From: CAYMLL01 sp964390645
GTDB taxonomy: Bacteria > Planctomycetota > UBA8108
Assembly (NCBI GenBank): GCA_964390645.1
Contig: CAYMLL010000027.1
Coordinates: forward strand, 1-39,803
Direction: 5' to 3'
DNA length: 39,803 nucleotides
Position numbers and translations under genes: made by a program. The notes beneath the pieces are model-generated. The model searched no databases. It had not been told where the DNA came from and saw nothing but the letters and a program-made list of their open reading frames with translations. Positions 1-10,048 of this stretch are shown here, piece after piece (within the stretch, counting starts at the first letter, position 1; the number at the start of each line of letters is the position of its first letter).

Positions 1-1
1 C

Positions 2-73
2 GAGGACGTGCTGGGGCTGAGGAGCGAGGGGGTTCTCGGTGGCCGGTTCGAGAAGCTCGACCTGCTGAGCTGA
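2..73 (+). CDS. 3' end of an unidentified gene (truncated by window edge)
   Basis: The frame beginning at base 2 is open and reads 23 codons, ending GRFEKLDLLS before TGA at 71-73. Codons favour G or C in third positions, like the genes nearby, which is the only evidence that it is coding. Too little is present to assign a family. It converges on the flavoprotein gene at 207-2621. Confidence 0.35.
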   Translation, partial: EDVLGLRSEGVLGGRFEKLDLLS

Positions 74-88
74 CCGTAGGGTGGCCCC

Positions 89-122
89 GGCGCGAGCGGC
101 GCCTCTCCCGCTCCAGCGGAGC
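89..122. terminator. Two small hairpins between convergent genes
   Basis: Two adjacent short inverted repeats lie in the 133-base space between convergent genes: GGCGC/GCGCC with a 5-base loop (89-103) and GCTCC/GGAGC with a 3-base loop (110-122). Neither has a T tract, so a terminator role is inferred mainly from position. Confidence 0.22.
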
Positions 123-206
123 CAGGTCGCGTCGGCAGTGAAGCGGCGCCGCGTCGCGATCGAGCGTCTCTTTCCGCGCTCGTCAGGTCCCTCGCTCCAG
201 GTGCTG

Positions 207-2621
207 CTACCGAAGCATCCGCTTGCGGTCCGGGTCGTGGACCGCTCGTGAGTGCCGGGTTGCAGCGACCTCGATGCCGAACGCCGCGATGCTGTAGTCG
301 CGGTGTCCAGAATCCTCGATCGGCAGGTATCCGTAGGCGATCGTCTTGCCGACATGATGTCCGTATCCACCGCTCGTGACGATTCCCAGAACACGGCCGT
401 CCCGCAGGATCGGTTCGGTACCGAAGAGCTGCGTCTCTTCCGCCAGCGTGAAGTAGCAGAGTTTTCGTGCGGGTCCCGCGGCCTTGATACGTGCGAGAGC
501 TTCGCGGCCGAGGAAATCGCCCTTGTCGAGGTTCACGTTGAACCCCAGCCCGGCCTCGTACGGGTTGTCGTCCGGCGTCACGTCCGCGCTCCAGTACAGG
601 TAACCCTTCTCGAGGCGGCACGATTCGAGCGCCCGGTAGCCGATGTCTCGAACGCCGAGCTCCTCACCGGCGCTCCACAGGGTCTCGTACACGTAGGCGC
701 CGAACTCGGTCGGGATATGGAGCTCCCAGCCGAGCTCACCGTGGTAGCTGACTCGCAGCGCCAGCAACGGAGCGCAGCCGATGTGGATCCGGCGACATCC
801 GGCGAAGGGGAAACCCTCGTGCGAGACATCGTCGTCGCTGACCCGCCGGAGCAGATCGCGAGATCGTGGACCCCCGAGATTGATCACCGCGAAGGATGAC
901 GTGGCGTCGGTTGCCATCGCGGATCCGTTGCGGGGAAGATGTCGTGAGATCCAGTCGAGGTCGTGTGCGAGAAACGAGGTTCCCGTGATGATGTAGAAGC
1001 GTTCGTCGTCGGTCCGGGCGATTGTCACGTCGCACTCGATGCCTCCGCGCTCGTTGCACATCTGCGTGTAGGAGAGTGTTCCCGGAGGACGGTCGATGTC
1101 TCTCGTCGACAGTCGCTGCAGCGCATCGAGTGCGCCGGGGCCGCGCACGTCGATCTTGCCGAAAGACGTCTGGTCGAGAAGCGCCACGCCCTCGCGGACG
1201 GCGTGCACCTCTTCCGCGACCACGTCGTGCCAGCTCGGCCGGCCGAAGGTCATCTCCTCGCACGGCTCGACCCCCTGAGGAGCGAGCCACTGTACGCGCT
1301 CCCAGCCGTTCTTCTCCCCGAACACCGAGCGCTTGGAGGAGAGGTGATCGTGGAGGGGTGAGCGTCGCAGTCGTCGTGCCGAGCGATGCGCGTACATCGG
1401 CCACGCGATCGGGTAGTGCTCCATGCAGCGATCGACGACGAGTCTCGTGCTGCGGAATTGCGGCCCGCCGAACCGTCGTATGTCGAGTGGCCAGAGGTCC
1501 AACGACGGCTCTCCGTCGAGAATCCACTCGGCGAGGGCGCGACCGACACCACCCGCTCCGGCGATGCCGAAGCAGTTCATGCCGGCAGCCACGAAGAAGT
1601 TGCGCAGCTCCGGCGCCGGGCCGAGCACGTAGGATCCATCGGGCGAGTAGCCGTCGGGGCCGTTGACGATCTTCTTGACGCCGACGGACTCGAGACACGG
1701 GGTACGACGCAAAGCGCTTCGCGAGAGTGGCTCGAACTGATCGAGGTTCGGCTCTAGCAGCTCGGCTGAAAACTCCCACGGGACTCCGTCGACGCACCAT
1801 GGAAGAGGCTCGGGCTCGAAGCCGCCGACGACGAGGCCACCGACCTCACCGCGGTAGTAGATCGCGTTGTCCGGGTCGCGTGTCACCGGAAGATCCCGAG
1901 GCAGATCCGGGATGGGCGTCGTGACCAGGAACTGATGTTCCAGGGGCACGACCGGCACGTTGACGCCTGCCATCGCTCCGATGCGCCGCGCCCACATGCC
2001 GGCGGCGTTGACTACCGCATCGCACTCGATCACGCCGCGGTCCGTCTCGACGCCTGTGACGCTTCCGGACTCGATCGAGAAGCCGGTGACACGAGTGTGA
2101 CACACGATTGTCGCGCCGCCGGCCCTTGCGCCGCTCGTCAGCGCGCGAGTCAACATCGATGGGTCCGCGTGACCGTCTGACTCCACGTAGGCGGAGCCGA
2201 CGACGCCTTCCAGATCGGCGATCGGGAAGCGCTGCTTGGTCTCCGAAGGGTCGAGAAGGTGTACGTCGAGTCCGAAGCCGCGTCCGGTGTTGGCGATCTT
2301 GCGCAGCTCGTTCATGCGTTCGGTCGATGACGCGATGCGTAGACTGCCGACCGGGCTCCAGCCGGTAGCTTGCCCGGTTCGCGTCTCGAGGTCTCCGTAG
2401 AGCTTGACGGAGTACTGGATCATCCTGGTGACGTTGCGCGAGGATCGCAGCTGGCCGACCAGACCGGCGGCGTGCCAGGTCGCGCCGGTCGTCAGGTCGC
2501 TCTTCTCGAGCAGAACCACGTCCGCGCAGCCTCTCTCGACCAGATGGTAGGCGATGCTGCACCCGACGACCCCGCCGCCGACGATCACGACACGTGCGCG
2601 AGAAGGGAGCGATTCGGGCAT
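207..2621 (-). CDS. FAD-dependent dehydrogenase with GcvT domain (dimethylglycine/sarcosine dehydrogenase type)
   Basis: 804-residue flavoprotein. Residues about 9-390 are a DAO-type FAD domain with a Rossmann GGGVVG motif near residue 15. TTGATWHAAGL follows, with H50 at the position of the covalently flavinylated histidine of mammalian DMGDH/SARDH. A short linker (FAO_M-like, ending near PLDIRRFGG) leads to an aminomethyltransferase (GcvT) domain from about 510 to the C-terminus. Family members oxidatively demethylate N-methylated glycines and can pass the one-carbon unit to tetrahydrofolate. The exact substrate cannot be read here. ATG at 2621 is preferred: the frame stays open upstream to 2780, but that part lies inside the RND gene and does not look like protein. 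It starts 34 bases after the RND stop, so it may be co-transcribed with the efflux operon although the functions are not obviously related. Confidence 0.9.
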   Translation of the reverse strand: MPESLPSRARVVIVGGGVVGCSIAYHLVERGCADVVLLEKSDLTTGATWHAAGLVGQLRSSRNVTRMIQYSVKLYGDLETRTGQATGWSPVGSLRIASSTERMNELRKIANTGRGFGLDVHLLDPSETKQRFPIADLEGVVGSAYVESDGHADPSMLTRALTSGARAGGATIVCHTRVTGFSIESGSVTGVETDRGVIECDAVVNAAGMWARRIGAMAGVNVPVVPLEHQFLVTTPIPDLPRDLPVTRDPDNAIYYRGEVGGLVVGGFEPEPLPWCVDGVPWEFSAELLEPNLDQFEPLSRSALRRTPCLESVGVKKIVNGPDGYSPDGSYVLGPAPELRNFFVAAGMNCFGIAGAGGVGRALAEWILDGEPSLDLWPLDIRRFGGPQFRSTRLVVDRCMEHYPIAWPMYAHRSARRLRRSPLHDHLSSKRSVFGEKNGWERVQWLAPQGVEPCEEMTFGRPSWHDVVAEEVHAVREGVALLDQTSFGKIDVRGPGALDALQRLSTRDIDRPPGTLSYTQMCNERGGIECDVTIARTDDERFYIITGTSFLAHDLDWISRHLPRNGSAMATDATSSFAVINLGGPRSRDLLRRVSDDDVSHEGFPFAGCRRIHIGCAPLLALRVSYHGELGWELHIPTEFGAYVYETLWSAGEELGVRDIGYRALESCRLEKGYLYWSADVTPDDNPYEAGLGFNVNLDKGDFLGREALARIKAAGPARKLCYFTLAEETQLFGTEPILRDGRVLGIVTSGGYGHHVGKTIAYGYLPIEDSGHRDYSIAAFGIEVAATRHSRAVHDPDRKRMLR

Positions 2622-2655
2622 GGTGTGTGTCTCGTCGGGAGGCGCCTGTCGGGGA

Positions 2656-5600
2656 TTACCGTGTCCTTCGCAGGAATCGTGCGGTCTTGCCGATCGCGCG
2701 TCCTCCGAGGGAGAACGCATCCTCGACCAGGGTTGCCGTCGTCGGAAGAAGAACCGCGGTGAGGAAGGTCGAAACGGCAAGTCCGCCCATGAGCACGAAG
2801 GCCATCGAGTGGTAATAGGTACCGCCGAGTGCAGGCCGCTGAATCGCGATCGGAGCGATCCCGATCAGGGTGGTGACCGCCGTCATCAGGATCGGCCGCA
2901 AGCGCTCGCGTCCGCCACGTAGTATCGCGTCGAAGCGAGCCATGCCCTGACGCTGGTACTGGTTGATGTGCTCGATCAGCACGATGCCGTTGTTCACCAC
3001 GATGCCGATCAGGAGCAGGACACCGACCGCGGCAGGTTGGTCGAAGTCGGTACCCGTCAGGTAGAGCAGCCACATCGCGCCGGCGAGCGCGAACGGCAGT
3101 GCGATGAGGAGGGCGATGGCTCGTTGTACGGACTCGAACAGCCCCGCCATGACCGCGAAGACGAGCAGCAGCGCGAGGACGAGGTCGATCGCGAAGTCAC
3201 GCGTCTTCTGCTGGTAGCGCTGGCGCCAGGATCCGAAGGACCACGAGTAGCCGTCCGGAAACTCCATGGCAGCCATGGTCGCCTCCACCTCCGGGATATA
3301 GTCTTCCCTCGTCCCGGTGGTGTAACGCGCGCCGACCCACATACACGACTCGCGATTGTCACGCTCGATGCGTCGCGAGCCGAGCTTCTCGTGGAAGTCG
3401 GCGACCGCTGCGAGCTGGATCTTGGTGCCATCGTTGCTACGAACCGCGAGATTGCGCAGCTGCGACTCGGACTCCTTCTCCGTCTCATCGAGTGTGAGAC
3501 GGATCTCTCGCTCGCCGTTCGGCGTACGAAACCGTGACATCCGGCGTCCTCGAAACGCCAGTCCGACGGATTCGGACGCGCGTGACATCGGGACGCCGTA
3601 TCGTGCCGCCAGCATTCGATCGGGCTCAACGTGAAGCTCGTGCTGTCCCTCGCGAATATCGGCGTAGGGGTGGACGAGTCCCGGGATCTCCGAGATGCGG
3701 ATCTTCGCCTTCTCCGCGAGCTCCGCGATGACTTCCGGATCCTCACCGAGGATCTGGAACGCGACCCTCTTGCCTCGGTCGCGTCGCCAGTGGCTGCCGG
3801 GCTCGCTGACATCGATCATGACGCCCGGAATCTCGGGGACGAGGTCTCGCAGACGATCGCGCACTTCCGCGAGCGCCTCGGGTGTCGCCGCGGTGTCCTC
3901 GACGTATACGCGGGTCATCGTGTGGCCGTCGCTCCACCAGCTGTAGATCGACTTGCAGAGAAGCTCGTCTCGGTGCCCGTCGAGAATCTTCTCGACGCGG
4001 GAGAGGATCTCCTCCTTGTAGTCGAGCGTGACGTTCTCGCTGAAGCGGTACCCTACTTGCGCATAGAGCTGCGGATGTTGACGATCGAAGTCGAAGTTCG
4101 TCCGGCTGAAAGGAAAGATGGCCGACAGAGCGATGGGCAATCCGACGATCAAGGCAAGCCAGCGGCGGCGCAGACTCACCTCGAGGACGCGCTGGTACTT
4201 GTCCTCGAGCCACACCATCCACCGCTCCTTCTTGTGCGGCTTCGTGCGGATGAACCACGACGTGGCAAGTGGAATGAGCGTCTGGCTGACGAAGAGCGAG
4301 GCGAGCAGCGTCCAGCAGATCGTGATTCCGATCTCTCGCATGGGGATCGACATCTCGTTCGGCTTGTTGAAGATCAGCGGGATGAAGACGATGACCGACG
4401 TCATCGTCGCGGCGATCACGGCCGTCGACACCTCGCGTGCGCCAAGAAGGGCTGACTTCTTGCGGTTGTGCCCCATCTCCTGGTGCCGGAAGATGTTCTC
4501 GATCACCACCACGGCGTTGTCGACCAGCATGCCGATGCCGACGATCAGTCCGAGGAGGCTCAATGTGTTCAGCGTGCCGCCCTTGAGCCAGATGACGCCG
4601 CACGTCACGATCAGCGAGAATGGAATGCAGAGCACCGAGATCACGGTCGTCGACAGGCGGCGAAGGAAGAGAAAGAGCACGATCGACGCGAGCACCGCGC
4701 CAAAAACTCCCGAGAACATGAGCTCCCGCAGCGTTTTCTTGATCTCGCGCCCCTGGCTCATCCACACGAGAAACTCGAGCCCCGCGAGGTCGGGATCCTT
4801 CGCGAGCTCGTCGATGTGATCCTCCAATCGGTCGCAGACCTCCACGACGTTCGCTGAAGATTCCGCGCTCACCGTGATCCCGATTGCGGCCTGGAGGTCG
4901 AGATGACGGCCGAAGTCGAGCTCGGGCTGCTCGTAGACGATGTCCGCGACATCATCGAGTCGGAGCCCCTCGCGCAGGACGAGCTCGCGGATCTCATCGA
5001 CGCTCGTGAACGTCGACACCATGCGTACGACGAACCGGGTCTCACCTTCGGTGATCTTGCCGATCGACTCGTTGAAGTTGCTGTTGAAGATCGCGGTGCG
5101 GACGTCACGGACGCTGACGCTGTGTGCCTCCAGGTCGGCGAGGTGGAGGTTGATACGTACTTCCTTCGGCACGACGCCGTCGAGCCTCACCTGCGCGACG
5201 CCGGGCACGCGAAGGAGGGGACGCACGATCTTTCGATCCAGCAGGTCGTAGCTTTCGCTGAGATCGAGCTTCGAGCTCAACCGGCCCTCGAGAATCGGGT
5301 CGTCGGACTCCCGGTTGTTCCAGTGGTTGCCGACGGTGATGTCCTCCAGGTCGTCGGGCAGCTCACCGCGGATGCGATCGATCTTCTCCCAGACCTCTAC
5401 ACGGGCGAGATTGACGTTCGTCGACCAGTCGAACTCGAGCCGTACCGAGCCGCCGTCCTCATCGCAGCGACTCCACAGTCTCGTCAGCCCGTTGAGTGAG
5501 CCGAGTGCGTCCTCGACGGGCCGCACGATCATACGCTCGATGTGTTCGGGAGCCGCGTCCGGGTAGGGGAGGCGGACGATGATCTCCGGATCCTCCATGT

Positions 5601-5715
5601 CGGGCTGGAACGCGAGCGGAACGCGGAGCATCGCGACCGTGCCGAGCACGACGAGGCTGACGAGAACCATCAGCGTGGTCACGTGGCGGCGGATCGCGAG
5701 CTCGGGGAGGGTCAT
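2656..5715 (-). CDS. RND efflux permease, second subunit (AcrB/HAE family)
   Basis: 1,019 residues, normal length for an inner-membrane RND proton-antiport permease. TM1 is at about 11-29, followed by a large periplasmic porter domain. The central TM bundle includes the TM4 motif GIGMLVDNAVVVIEN (D399). A second porter domain and C-terminal TM bundle include VVNNGIVLIEH. D399 matches the first aspartate of the AcrB proton-relay pair; the second is asparagine, which is frequent in HAE-type relatives. Substrate specificity cannot be read from sequence. Its ATG shares ATGA with the stop of the upstream RND gene (4-base overlap), implying translational coupling and perhaps a hetero-oligomeric pump as in MdtBC. 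Confidence 0.95.
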   Translation of the reverse strand: MTLPELAIRRHVTTLMVLVSLVVLGTVAMLRVPLAFQPDMEDPEIIVRLPYPDAAPEHIERMIVRPVEDALGSLNGLTRLWSRCDEDGGSVRLEFDWSTNVNLARVEVWEKIDRIRGELPDDLEDITVGNHWNNRESDDPILEGRLSSKLDLSESYDLLDRKIVRPLLRVPGVAQVRLDGVVPKEVRINLHLADLEAHSVSVRDVRTAIFNSNFNESIGKITEGETRFVVRMVSTFTSVDEIRELVLREGLRLDDVADIVYEQPELDFGRHLDLQAAIGITVSAESSANVVEVCDRLEDHIDELAKDPDLAGLEFLVWMSQGREIKKTLRELMFSGVFGAVLASIVLFLFLRRLSTTVISVLCIPFSLIVTCGVIWLKGGTLNTLSLLGLIVGIGMLVDNAVVVIENIFRHQEMGHNRKKSALLGAREVSTAVIAATMTSVIVFIPLIFNKPNEMSIPMREIGITICWTLLASLFVSQTLIPLATSWFIRTKPHKKERWMVWLEDKYQRVLEVSLRRRWLALIVGLPIALSAIFPFSRTNFDFDRQHPQLYAQVGYRFSENVTLDYKEEILSRVEKILDGHRDELLCKSIYSWWSDGHTMTRVYVEDTAATPEALAEVRDRLRDLVPEIPGVMIDVSEPGSHWRRDRGKRVAFQILGEDPEVIAELAEKAKIRISEIPGLVHPYADIREGQHELHVEPDRMLAARYGVPMSRASESVGLAFRGRRMSRFRTPNGEREIRLTLDETEKESESQLRNLAVRSNDGTKIQLAAVADFHEKLGSRRIERDNRESCMWVGARYTTGTREDYIPEVEATMAAMEFPDGYSWSFGSWRQRYQQKTRDFAIDLVLALLLVFAVMAGLFESVQRAIALLIALPFALAGAMWLLYLTGTDFDQPAAVGVLLLIGIVVNNGIVLIEHINQYQRQGMARFDAILRGGRERLRPILMTAVTTLIGIAPIAIQRPALGGTYYHSMAFVLMGGLAVSTFLTAVLLPTTATLVEDAFSLGGRAIGKTARFLRRTR

Positions 5716-8700
5716 TCCACGTCTTCCTCGTCGCCGGCAAGCACCTTCAACTCCGACGGCGTGATCATGTAGACCGCCGGGATGACGACGAGTGTCAGAA
5801 GCGTGCTGAGGAAGAGCCCGGACGCGACGGTGATTGCCAGAGGCGCGCGCAACTCGGAGCCGTCTCCCCAGGAGATCGCCATCGGTAGCAGACCCAGAAT
5901 GGTCGTCAGTGTGGTCATGACGATCGGTCGCAGCCGTACGTGACCGGCGCGCACGACGGCATCGAGCTTCTCCATGCCATTCCGTCTGTAGCGGTTGACC
6001 CGGTCGATGAGCACGATCGCGTTGTTGACGACAATGCCGACGAGCATGACGCTGCCGATCAGTACGACGACCGTGATCGTCGTACTTGTCGCGAGCAGAC
6101 CGATGACGACTCCAACCAGGGACAGCGGAATCGTGAAGAGAACGATGAATGGATGGATGAACGATTCGAAAACGGACGCCATGACGAGGTAGACCATGAA
6201 CACCGCGAGCGCGAGCGCGAACTTCAAGCTGTCGAAGGAGACCTTCATCTCGCGATTCTGTCCGCCGATCTCGGTCGTCATCTTGTCTTTCTTCGGGATC
6301 GCGGCGAGCGAGGTCTCTACATCGTTGATCGCGCCGCCGAGGCTCCGGCCGTCGAGGTTTGCGGTGATGACGGCAGCGCGCTGCTGTTGCACGCGATGGA
6401 TCTCCGCCGGACCTCGCGCGTGAAGGACATCCGCGACGTGAAGGAGAGGCATCTGCTTGCCGTCGGCGCTCGAGACAGCCAGGTTCTCGATGTCGCTCTT
6501 CGACGATTTGTCCTCGTCGTGGTTGCGGATTCGTATGTCGATCTGTCGATCCGGCTTCTTGAAACGTGTCGGTACGGCTCCCTGCACGCGACTCTTGATC
6601 GTCGAGGACAACGCGCGTCGGTTGAGGCCGTGAATCGCCAGCTTGTTGTCGTCGAACTTCACCTGCAGCTCGGGGTGGCCGGCCTCGAGGGACGAGCGAA
6701 CGTCGACGAGCCCCGGTATGTTCTCCAGCCGCCGCGCCACATCCAGCGAGTGCGCGCGCAATTCGTCGAGATCCTCGCCGAAAATCACGACCTCGATCGG
6801 CGTCTTGAGGCTGAAGTAGGACGGTCGGCCGAACTTGAAGTCGAGATCCGGAATCTCCTGGAAGCTGACGCGAAGATTGTCTATGGAGTGGGCCTCGGTC
6901 GCGTCGTCTGCGTCATCGTTCATGACGACGTTGATCTGTCCGAGGTTCTCCGACTTCGTGTTGAGCGACAAGCCGCCGGTCACGAGGCGTGTGCCGACCG
7001 TCGAGTAGGTTCGGTCGACGTCCGGATCCGCTTCAGCCACCTTCTCCATCTCGCTGATGTGCTTGTCGGTAGTCTCGATCGGCGTGCCTTCGGGGAGATT
7101 CACCTCGAAGAGGAACTCGCCCTCGCTGAGCGGCGGCATGAGCTCGGTGCCGAGGAGGCTCAGTGCGGTGAGCGACGAGACGAACGCGACCGCGGCGAAC
7201 GCGATCGTCAGCCATCTTCGTCTGAGAGCGCCACGCAAGAGGCCGTCGTAGACTCGAGAAACGACTCCCAGCGTCATCACCTTCGGCTCACTCTCGACCG
7301 AGAGCGGCGAGGCTCTCGAGCTGTCTTCGATCCTGCGGCCGCCCAGAGAGCTCAACATGGGGATCAGCGTCACGGCGACGACGAGAGACGCGACAAGGCT
7401 GATCGTTACCGTCAGCGCCTGGTCCGTGAAGAGCTGACCGGCGATACCCTCGACGAAGACTATCGGCAGGAAGACGGCGACGGATGTCAGCGTCGACGCG
7501 ATGACTGCAGGCCCCACCTCGACTGTCCCGTTGATCGCCGCCTGGGCGTCGCTGTCGCCGCGCTGTCGACGGCGATAAACAGACTCGAGCACCACGATCG
7601 AGCTGTCGACGAGCATGCCGATGCCGAGCGTCAGCCCGCCGAGCGACATGATGTTGAGCGAGATGTCGAAGCGGTACATGAACAGAAACGTCGCGACGAC
7701 CGACAGGGGGATCGACGTCGCGACGATCACCGTGCTGCGCACGTCGCGCAGGAACAGGTAGAGCAGGAAAACTGCCAGCAAGCCGCCGAAGAGCGCGGCG
7801 TTTCGGACCTCATCCACGGCGTTCCGGATGAACCCCGATTGATCGAAAAGGACCGTGAGATCGTGACCCTCCGGAAGCCGCTCCGCCTCCCAGGCGCGAA
7901 TCCTCTCACGGACCTTGCGGGCTATCGTGACGGTGTTGGCGTCCGCCTGCTTGTAGATCGAGATCTCGACGGCCTCCTCCATGCCGACGCGCGTGATCTC
8001 CTCGCGCTCGCGCGCGCCCCAGCGGACGGTCGCGATGTCCTTGACGAGGACGGACCCGCCGCTGCGGTACACCACGGACAGATCCTCGATATCAGAGAGA
8101 TCCGTGAACTCGTTGACGATGCGGACCAGGTACCGGGTCTCGTCGCCCCGCAGCGGTCCACCAGGCTCGTTGACGTTCGACTCGCCGATGACATCGAGCA
8201 GGTTCTCGAGTGGAATATCGAGCGCGGCGAGACGGTCCTGGTCGACGAGGACCTCGATCTCCTCCTCGAGTCCACCGCGAATCTGTGCGGAGGCGACGCC
8301 CTTGATCGTCTCGAGGTCGAGCTTGAGGCGCTGCTCGGCGATGAAGCGGACGCGCTTGAGCTCCGCCGCCTGGAGCGCGGCAGCGTCCTGCTTGTCGCCT
8401 CTCTTCGCGGCCAGGGCCTCGAGTTCGTCCGGATCGCGACCACTGAGCGCTATACGCAGGATCGGATCGAGGCTCGGGTCGAAGCGCAGAACGATCGGTC
8501 GCTCCGCACCCTCCGGAAGGATGAGTCGGTCGAGCTTCTCCCTGACCTCCATCGAGAGGAGATCCATGTCCGAGTCCCAGTCGAACTCCAGGGTCACCTC
8601 GGATGTTCCCGGGCGCGACACCGAGTGGACCTGCTGCAGTCCGGGAAGGACGCCGACCGCCTCCTCGACCTTCCTCGTGACGAACCACTCGACCTCCTGC

Positions 8701-8870
8701 GGAGCGGTGTCCGGAAAGTCTGTCTGCACCGTCACGGACGGGTAGGAGATGTCGGGAAAGAGCTCGAGGGACAGTCGCGAATAGCCGACCATGCCGAACG
8801 CCGCCACCGCGAGCGAGAACATGACGACCGAGACGCGGCGCTGGACAGCGAGCCGGACGAGGCCTCGCAT
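5712..8870 (-). CDS. RND efflux permease, first subunit (AcrB/HAE family)
   Basis: 1,052-residue RND permease with the usual repeat: TM1 (about 13-30), porter domain, TM bundle, second porter domain, TM bundle. TM4 reads LGIGMLVDSSIVVLES (D422 kept, the second acidic residue replaced by Ser). TM10 reads GIVVNNAIVLIDR. An extra charged, probably helical stretch (about 145-178, rich in Ala, Glu, Lys, Asp) sits in the first porter domain. It differs clearly from the downstream RND protein, so this is not a recent duplication. Its ATG overlaps the stop of the membrane-fusion protein by one base (TGATG). Confidence 0.95.
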   Translation of the reverse strand: MRGLVRLAVQRRVSVVMFSLAVAAFGMVGYSRLSLELFPDISYPSVTVQTDFPDTAPQEVEWFVTRKVEEAVGVLPGLQQVHSVSRPGTSEVTLEFDWDSDMDLLSMEVREKLDRLILPEGAERPIVLRFDPSLDPILRIALSGRDPDELEALAAKRGDKQDAAALQAAELKRVRFIAEQRLKLDLETIKGVASAQIRGGLEEEIEVLVDQDRLAALDIPLENLLDVIGESNVNEPGGPLRGDETRYLVRIVNEFTDLSDIEDLSVVYRSGGSVLVKDIATVRWGAREREEITRVGMEEAVEISIYKQADANTVTIARKVRERIRAWEAERLPEGHDLTVLFDQSGFIRNAVDEVRNAALFGGLLAVFLLYLFLRDVRSTVIVATSIPLSVVATFLFMYRFDISLNIMSLGGLTLGIGMLVDSSIVVLESVYRRRQRGDSDAQAAINGTVEVGPAVIASTLTSVAVFLPIVFVEGIAGQLFTDQALTVTISLVASLVVAVTLIPMLSSLGGRRIEDSSRASPLSVESEPKVMTLGVVSRVYDGLLRGALRRRWLTIAFAAVAFVSSLTALSLLGTELMPPLSEGEFLFEVNLPEGTPIETTDKHISEMEKVAEADPDVDRTYSTVGTRLVTGGLSLNTKSENLGQINVVMNDDADDATEAHSIDNLRVSFQEIPDLDFKFGRPSYFSLKTPIEVVIFGEDLDELRAHSLDVARRLENIPGLVDVRSSLEAGHPELQVKFDDNKLAIHGLNRRALSSTIKSRVQGAVPTRFKKPDRQIDIRIRNHDEDKSSKSDIENLAVSSADGKQMPLLHVADVLHARGPAEIHRVQQQRAAVITANLDGRSLGGAINDVETSLAAIPKKDKMTTEIGGQNREMKVSFDSLKFALALAVFMVYLVMASVFESFIHPFIVLFTIPLSLVGVVIGLLATSTTITVVVLIGSVMLVGIVVNNAIVLIDRVNRYRRNGMEKLDAVVRAGHVRLRPIVMTTLTTILGLLPMAISWGDGSELRAPLAITVASGLFLSTLLTLVVIPAVYMITPSELKVLAGDEEDVE

Positions 8871-10048
8871 CAGGAGCTCGGGCCTCCGGGGCTCGGCTGT
8901 TTTTCGGCCGCGGACGAGCCGGATCCTCTGGCGGGGTCCTCGAGCACCTTCAGGGGCGACCCGTGCTTCAACGAACGCTGCCCGCGGACGACGACGTGCT
9001 CGCCCGGATCGAGACCGGCAAGGATCTCTGCGTGAACGTCGTCGGTGAATCCGACGTCGACGACGCGACGTTCGGCCGTCTCCCCCGTTGTGGTGAAGAC
9101 GATGCGATCACCCTTGTCGCTGAGCACAGCGGACTTCGGAACCAGCTTGCTGCCGAGACGCTCCTCGGTGACGATCTTCACGGTCACGAAGTCGCCGGGT
9201 CGAGCGCTCTCGACGTTGTCGTGCACCGCGACCGTGACCTTGATCGTTCCCGTGGTCGGGTCGATGGTCGGGCTGACGAGCTTCACACGTCCATTCAGCG
9301 TCGACCTGTCCGAATCCAGCACGAGGTCGACCGTCTGGTCGACCTGCAGCTTCTTGAACTCCTTCGACGGGACCATCACGCGCGCGAGGAGGACCGACAG
9401 ATCGGCGAGCTTGAAGAGCCTCTCGTCGAGGCTCACCTTCTGTCCGACGTCGACGTGACGCTGGACGATGGTCCCTTCGAAGGGCGCCCTGACCACCGTG
9501 TACGACAGGAGCAGCTTCGCCAGCCCTTCCTCGGCTCGCGCCGTGGCGAGCTCGCTGCGGGCGGTCTCGAGGTTCTCCAGCGAGATCAGGTCCTTCGGCA
9601 GGTTGCGGATGCGGTCGTACTTCGACTGCAGGTTTGCCGCCTTGGCCGTAGCGAGGTCGAGGCGCAGCCGGTACTCCTCAGGCTCGATCCGGAGGAGCGC
9701 CTGATCGAGCTTGACATCCATGCCCTCCTCGACCGTCTCGAGGTCGATCGCTTGCACGATGCCCTCCACTCGCGCGACGACGTCGGCGTCCTTCTCGACT
9801 TCGAGGGTCGCCGTCGCCTGGTACACGCTCGTGATGCGACCGGTTGTCACCGCGGTGATGGCCACCGGAACCGCGCGTCGGATGGGATCACCTTGCCCCC
9901 GTGTCGGCAGTCCTCCGCCGGCGGCGTCGCCGCAGCCACTGAGCCCGAGCGGCAGGGTCAGAGCGAGGAGGGTGAGGAGGGTCGGTCCAGCGAGAGAGAG
10001 CAGGGGCGTGGGGAGGCTCGAGGGGGCACAGGGCGAGTGGGTAGGCAT
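8870..10048 (-). CDS. RND periplasmic adaptor (membrane fusion protein), predicted lipoprotein
   Basis: 392 residues. The N-terminus has a Leu-rich hydrophobic segment ending in lipobox LSGC (C39), so the mature protein should be lipid-anchored in the periplasm. The body follows the HlyD/AcrA plan: barrel-sandwich strands near VARVEGIVQAI, an alpha-hairpin (about 120-160), the return half near VVRAPFEGTIVQRHVDVGQ, then beta-barrel and membrane-proximal domains. It should bridge the two RND permeases to an outer-membrane channel. No TolC-type gene is in the window, so the channel must be supplied elsewhere. First gene of the operon. The start is the first ATG after an upstream gap and lacks a clear Shine-Dalgarno. 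Confidence 0.92.
   Translation of the reverse strand: MPTHSPCAPSSLPTPLLSLAGPTLLTLLALTLPLGLSGCGDAAGGGLPTRGQGDPIRRAVPVAITAVTTGRITSVYQATATLEVEKDADVVARVEGIVQAIDLETVEEGMDVKLDQALLRIEPEEYRLRLDLATAKAANLQSKYDRIRNLPKDLISLENLETARSELATARAEEGLAKLLLSYTVVRAPFEGTIVQRHVDVGQKVSLDERLFKLADLSVLLARVMVPSKEFKKLQVDQTVDLVLDSDRSTLNGRVKLVSPTIDPTTGTIKVTVAVHDNVESARPGDFVTVKIVTEERLGSKLVPKSAVLSDKGDRIVFTTTGETAERRVVDVGFTDDVHAEILAGLDPGEHVVVRGQRSLKHGSPLKVLEDPARGSGSSAAEKQPSPGGPSS

Noticed and set aside
5940..9035. Plus-strand open frame of 1,031 codons
   Set aside because: It is antisense to the RND permease and adaptor genes. Composition is Arg/Asp/His-rich with no domain, as expected for the shadow of a G/C-ending coding strand.
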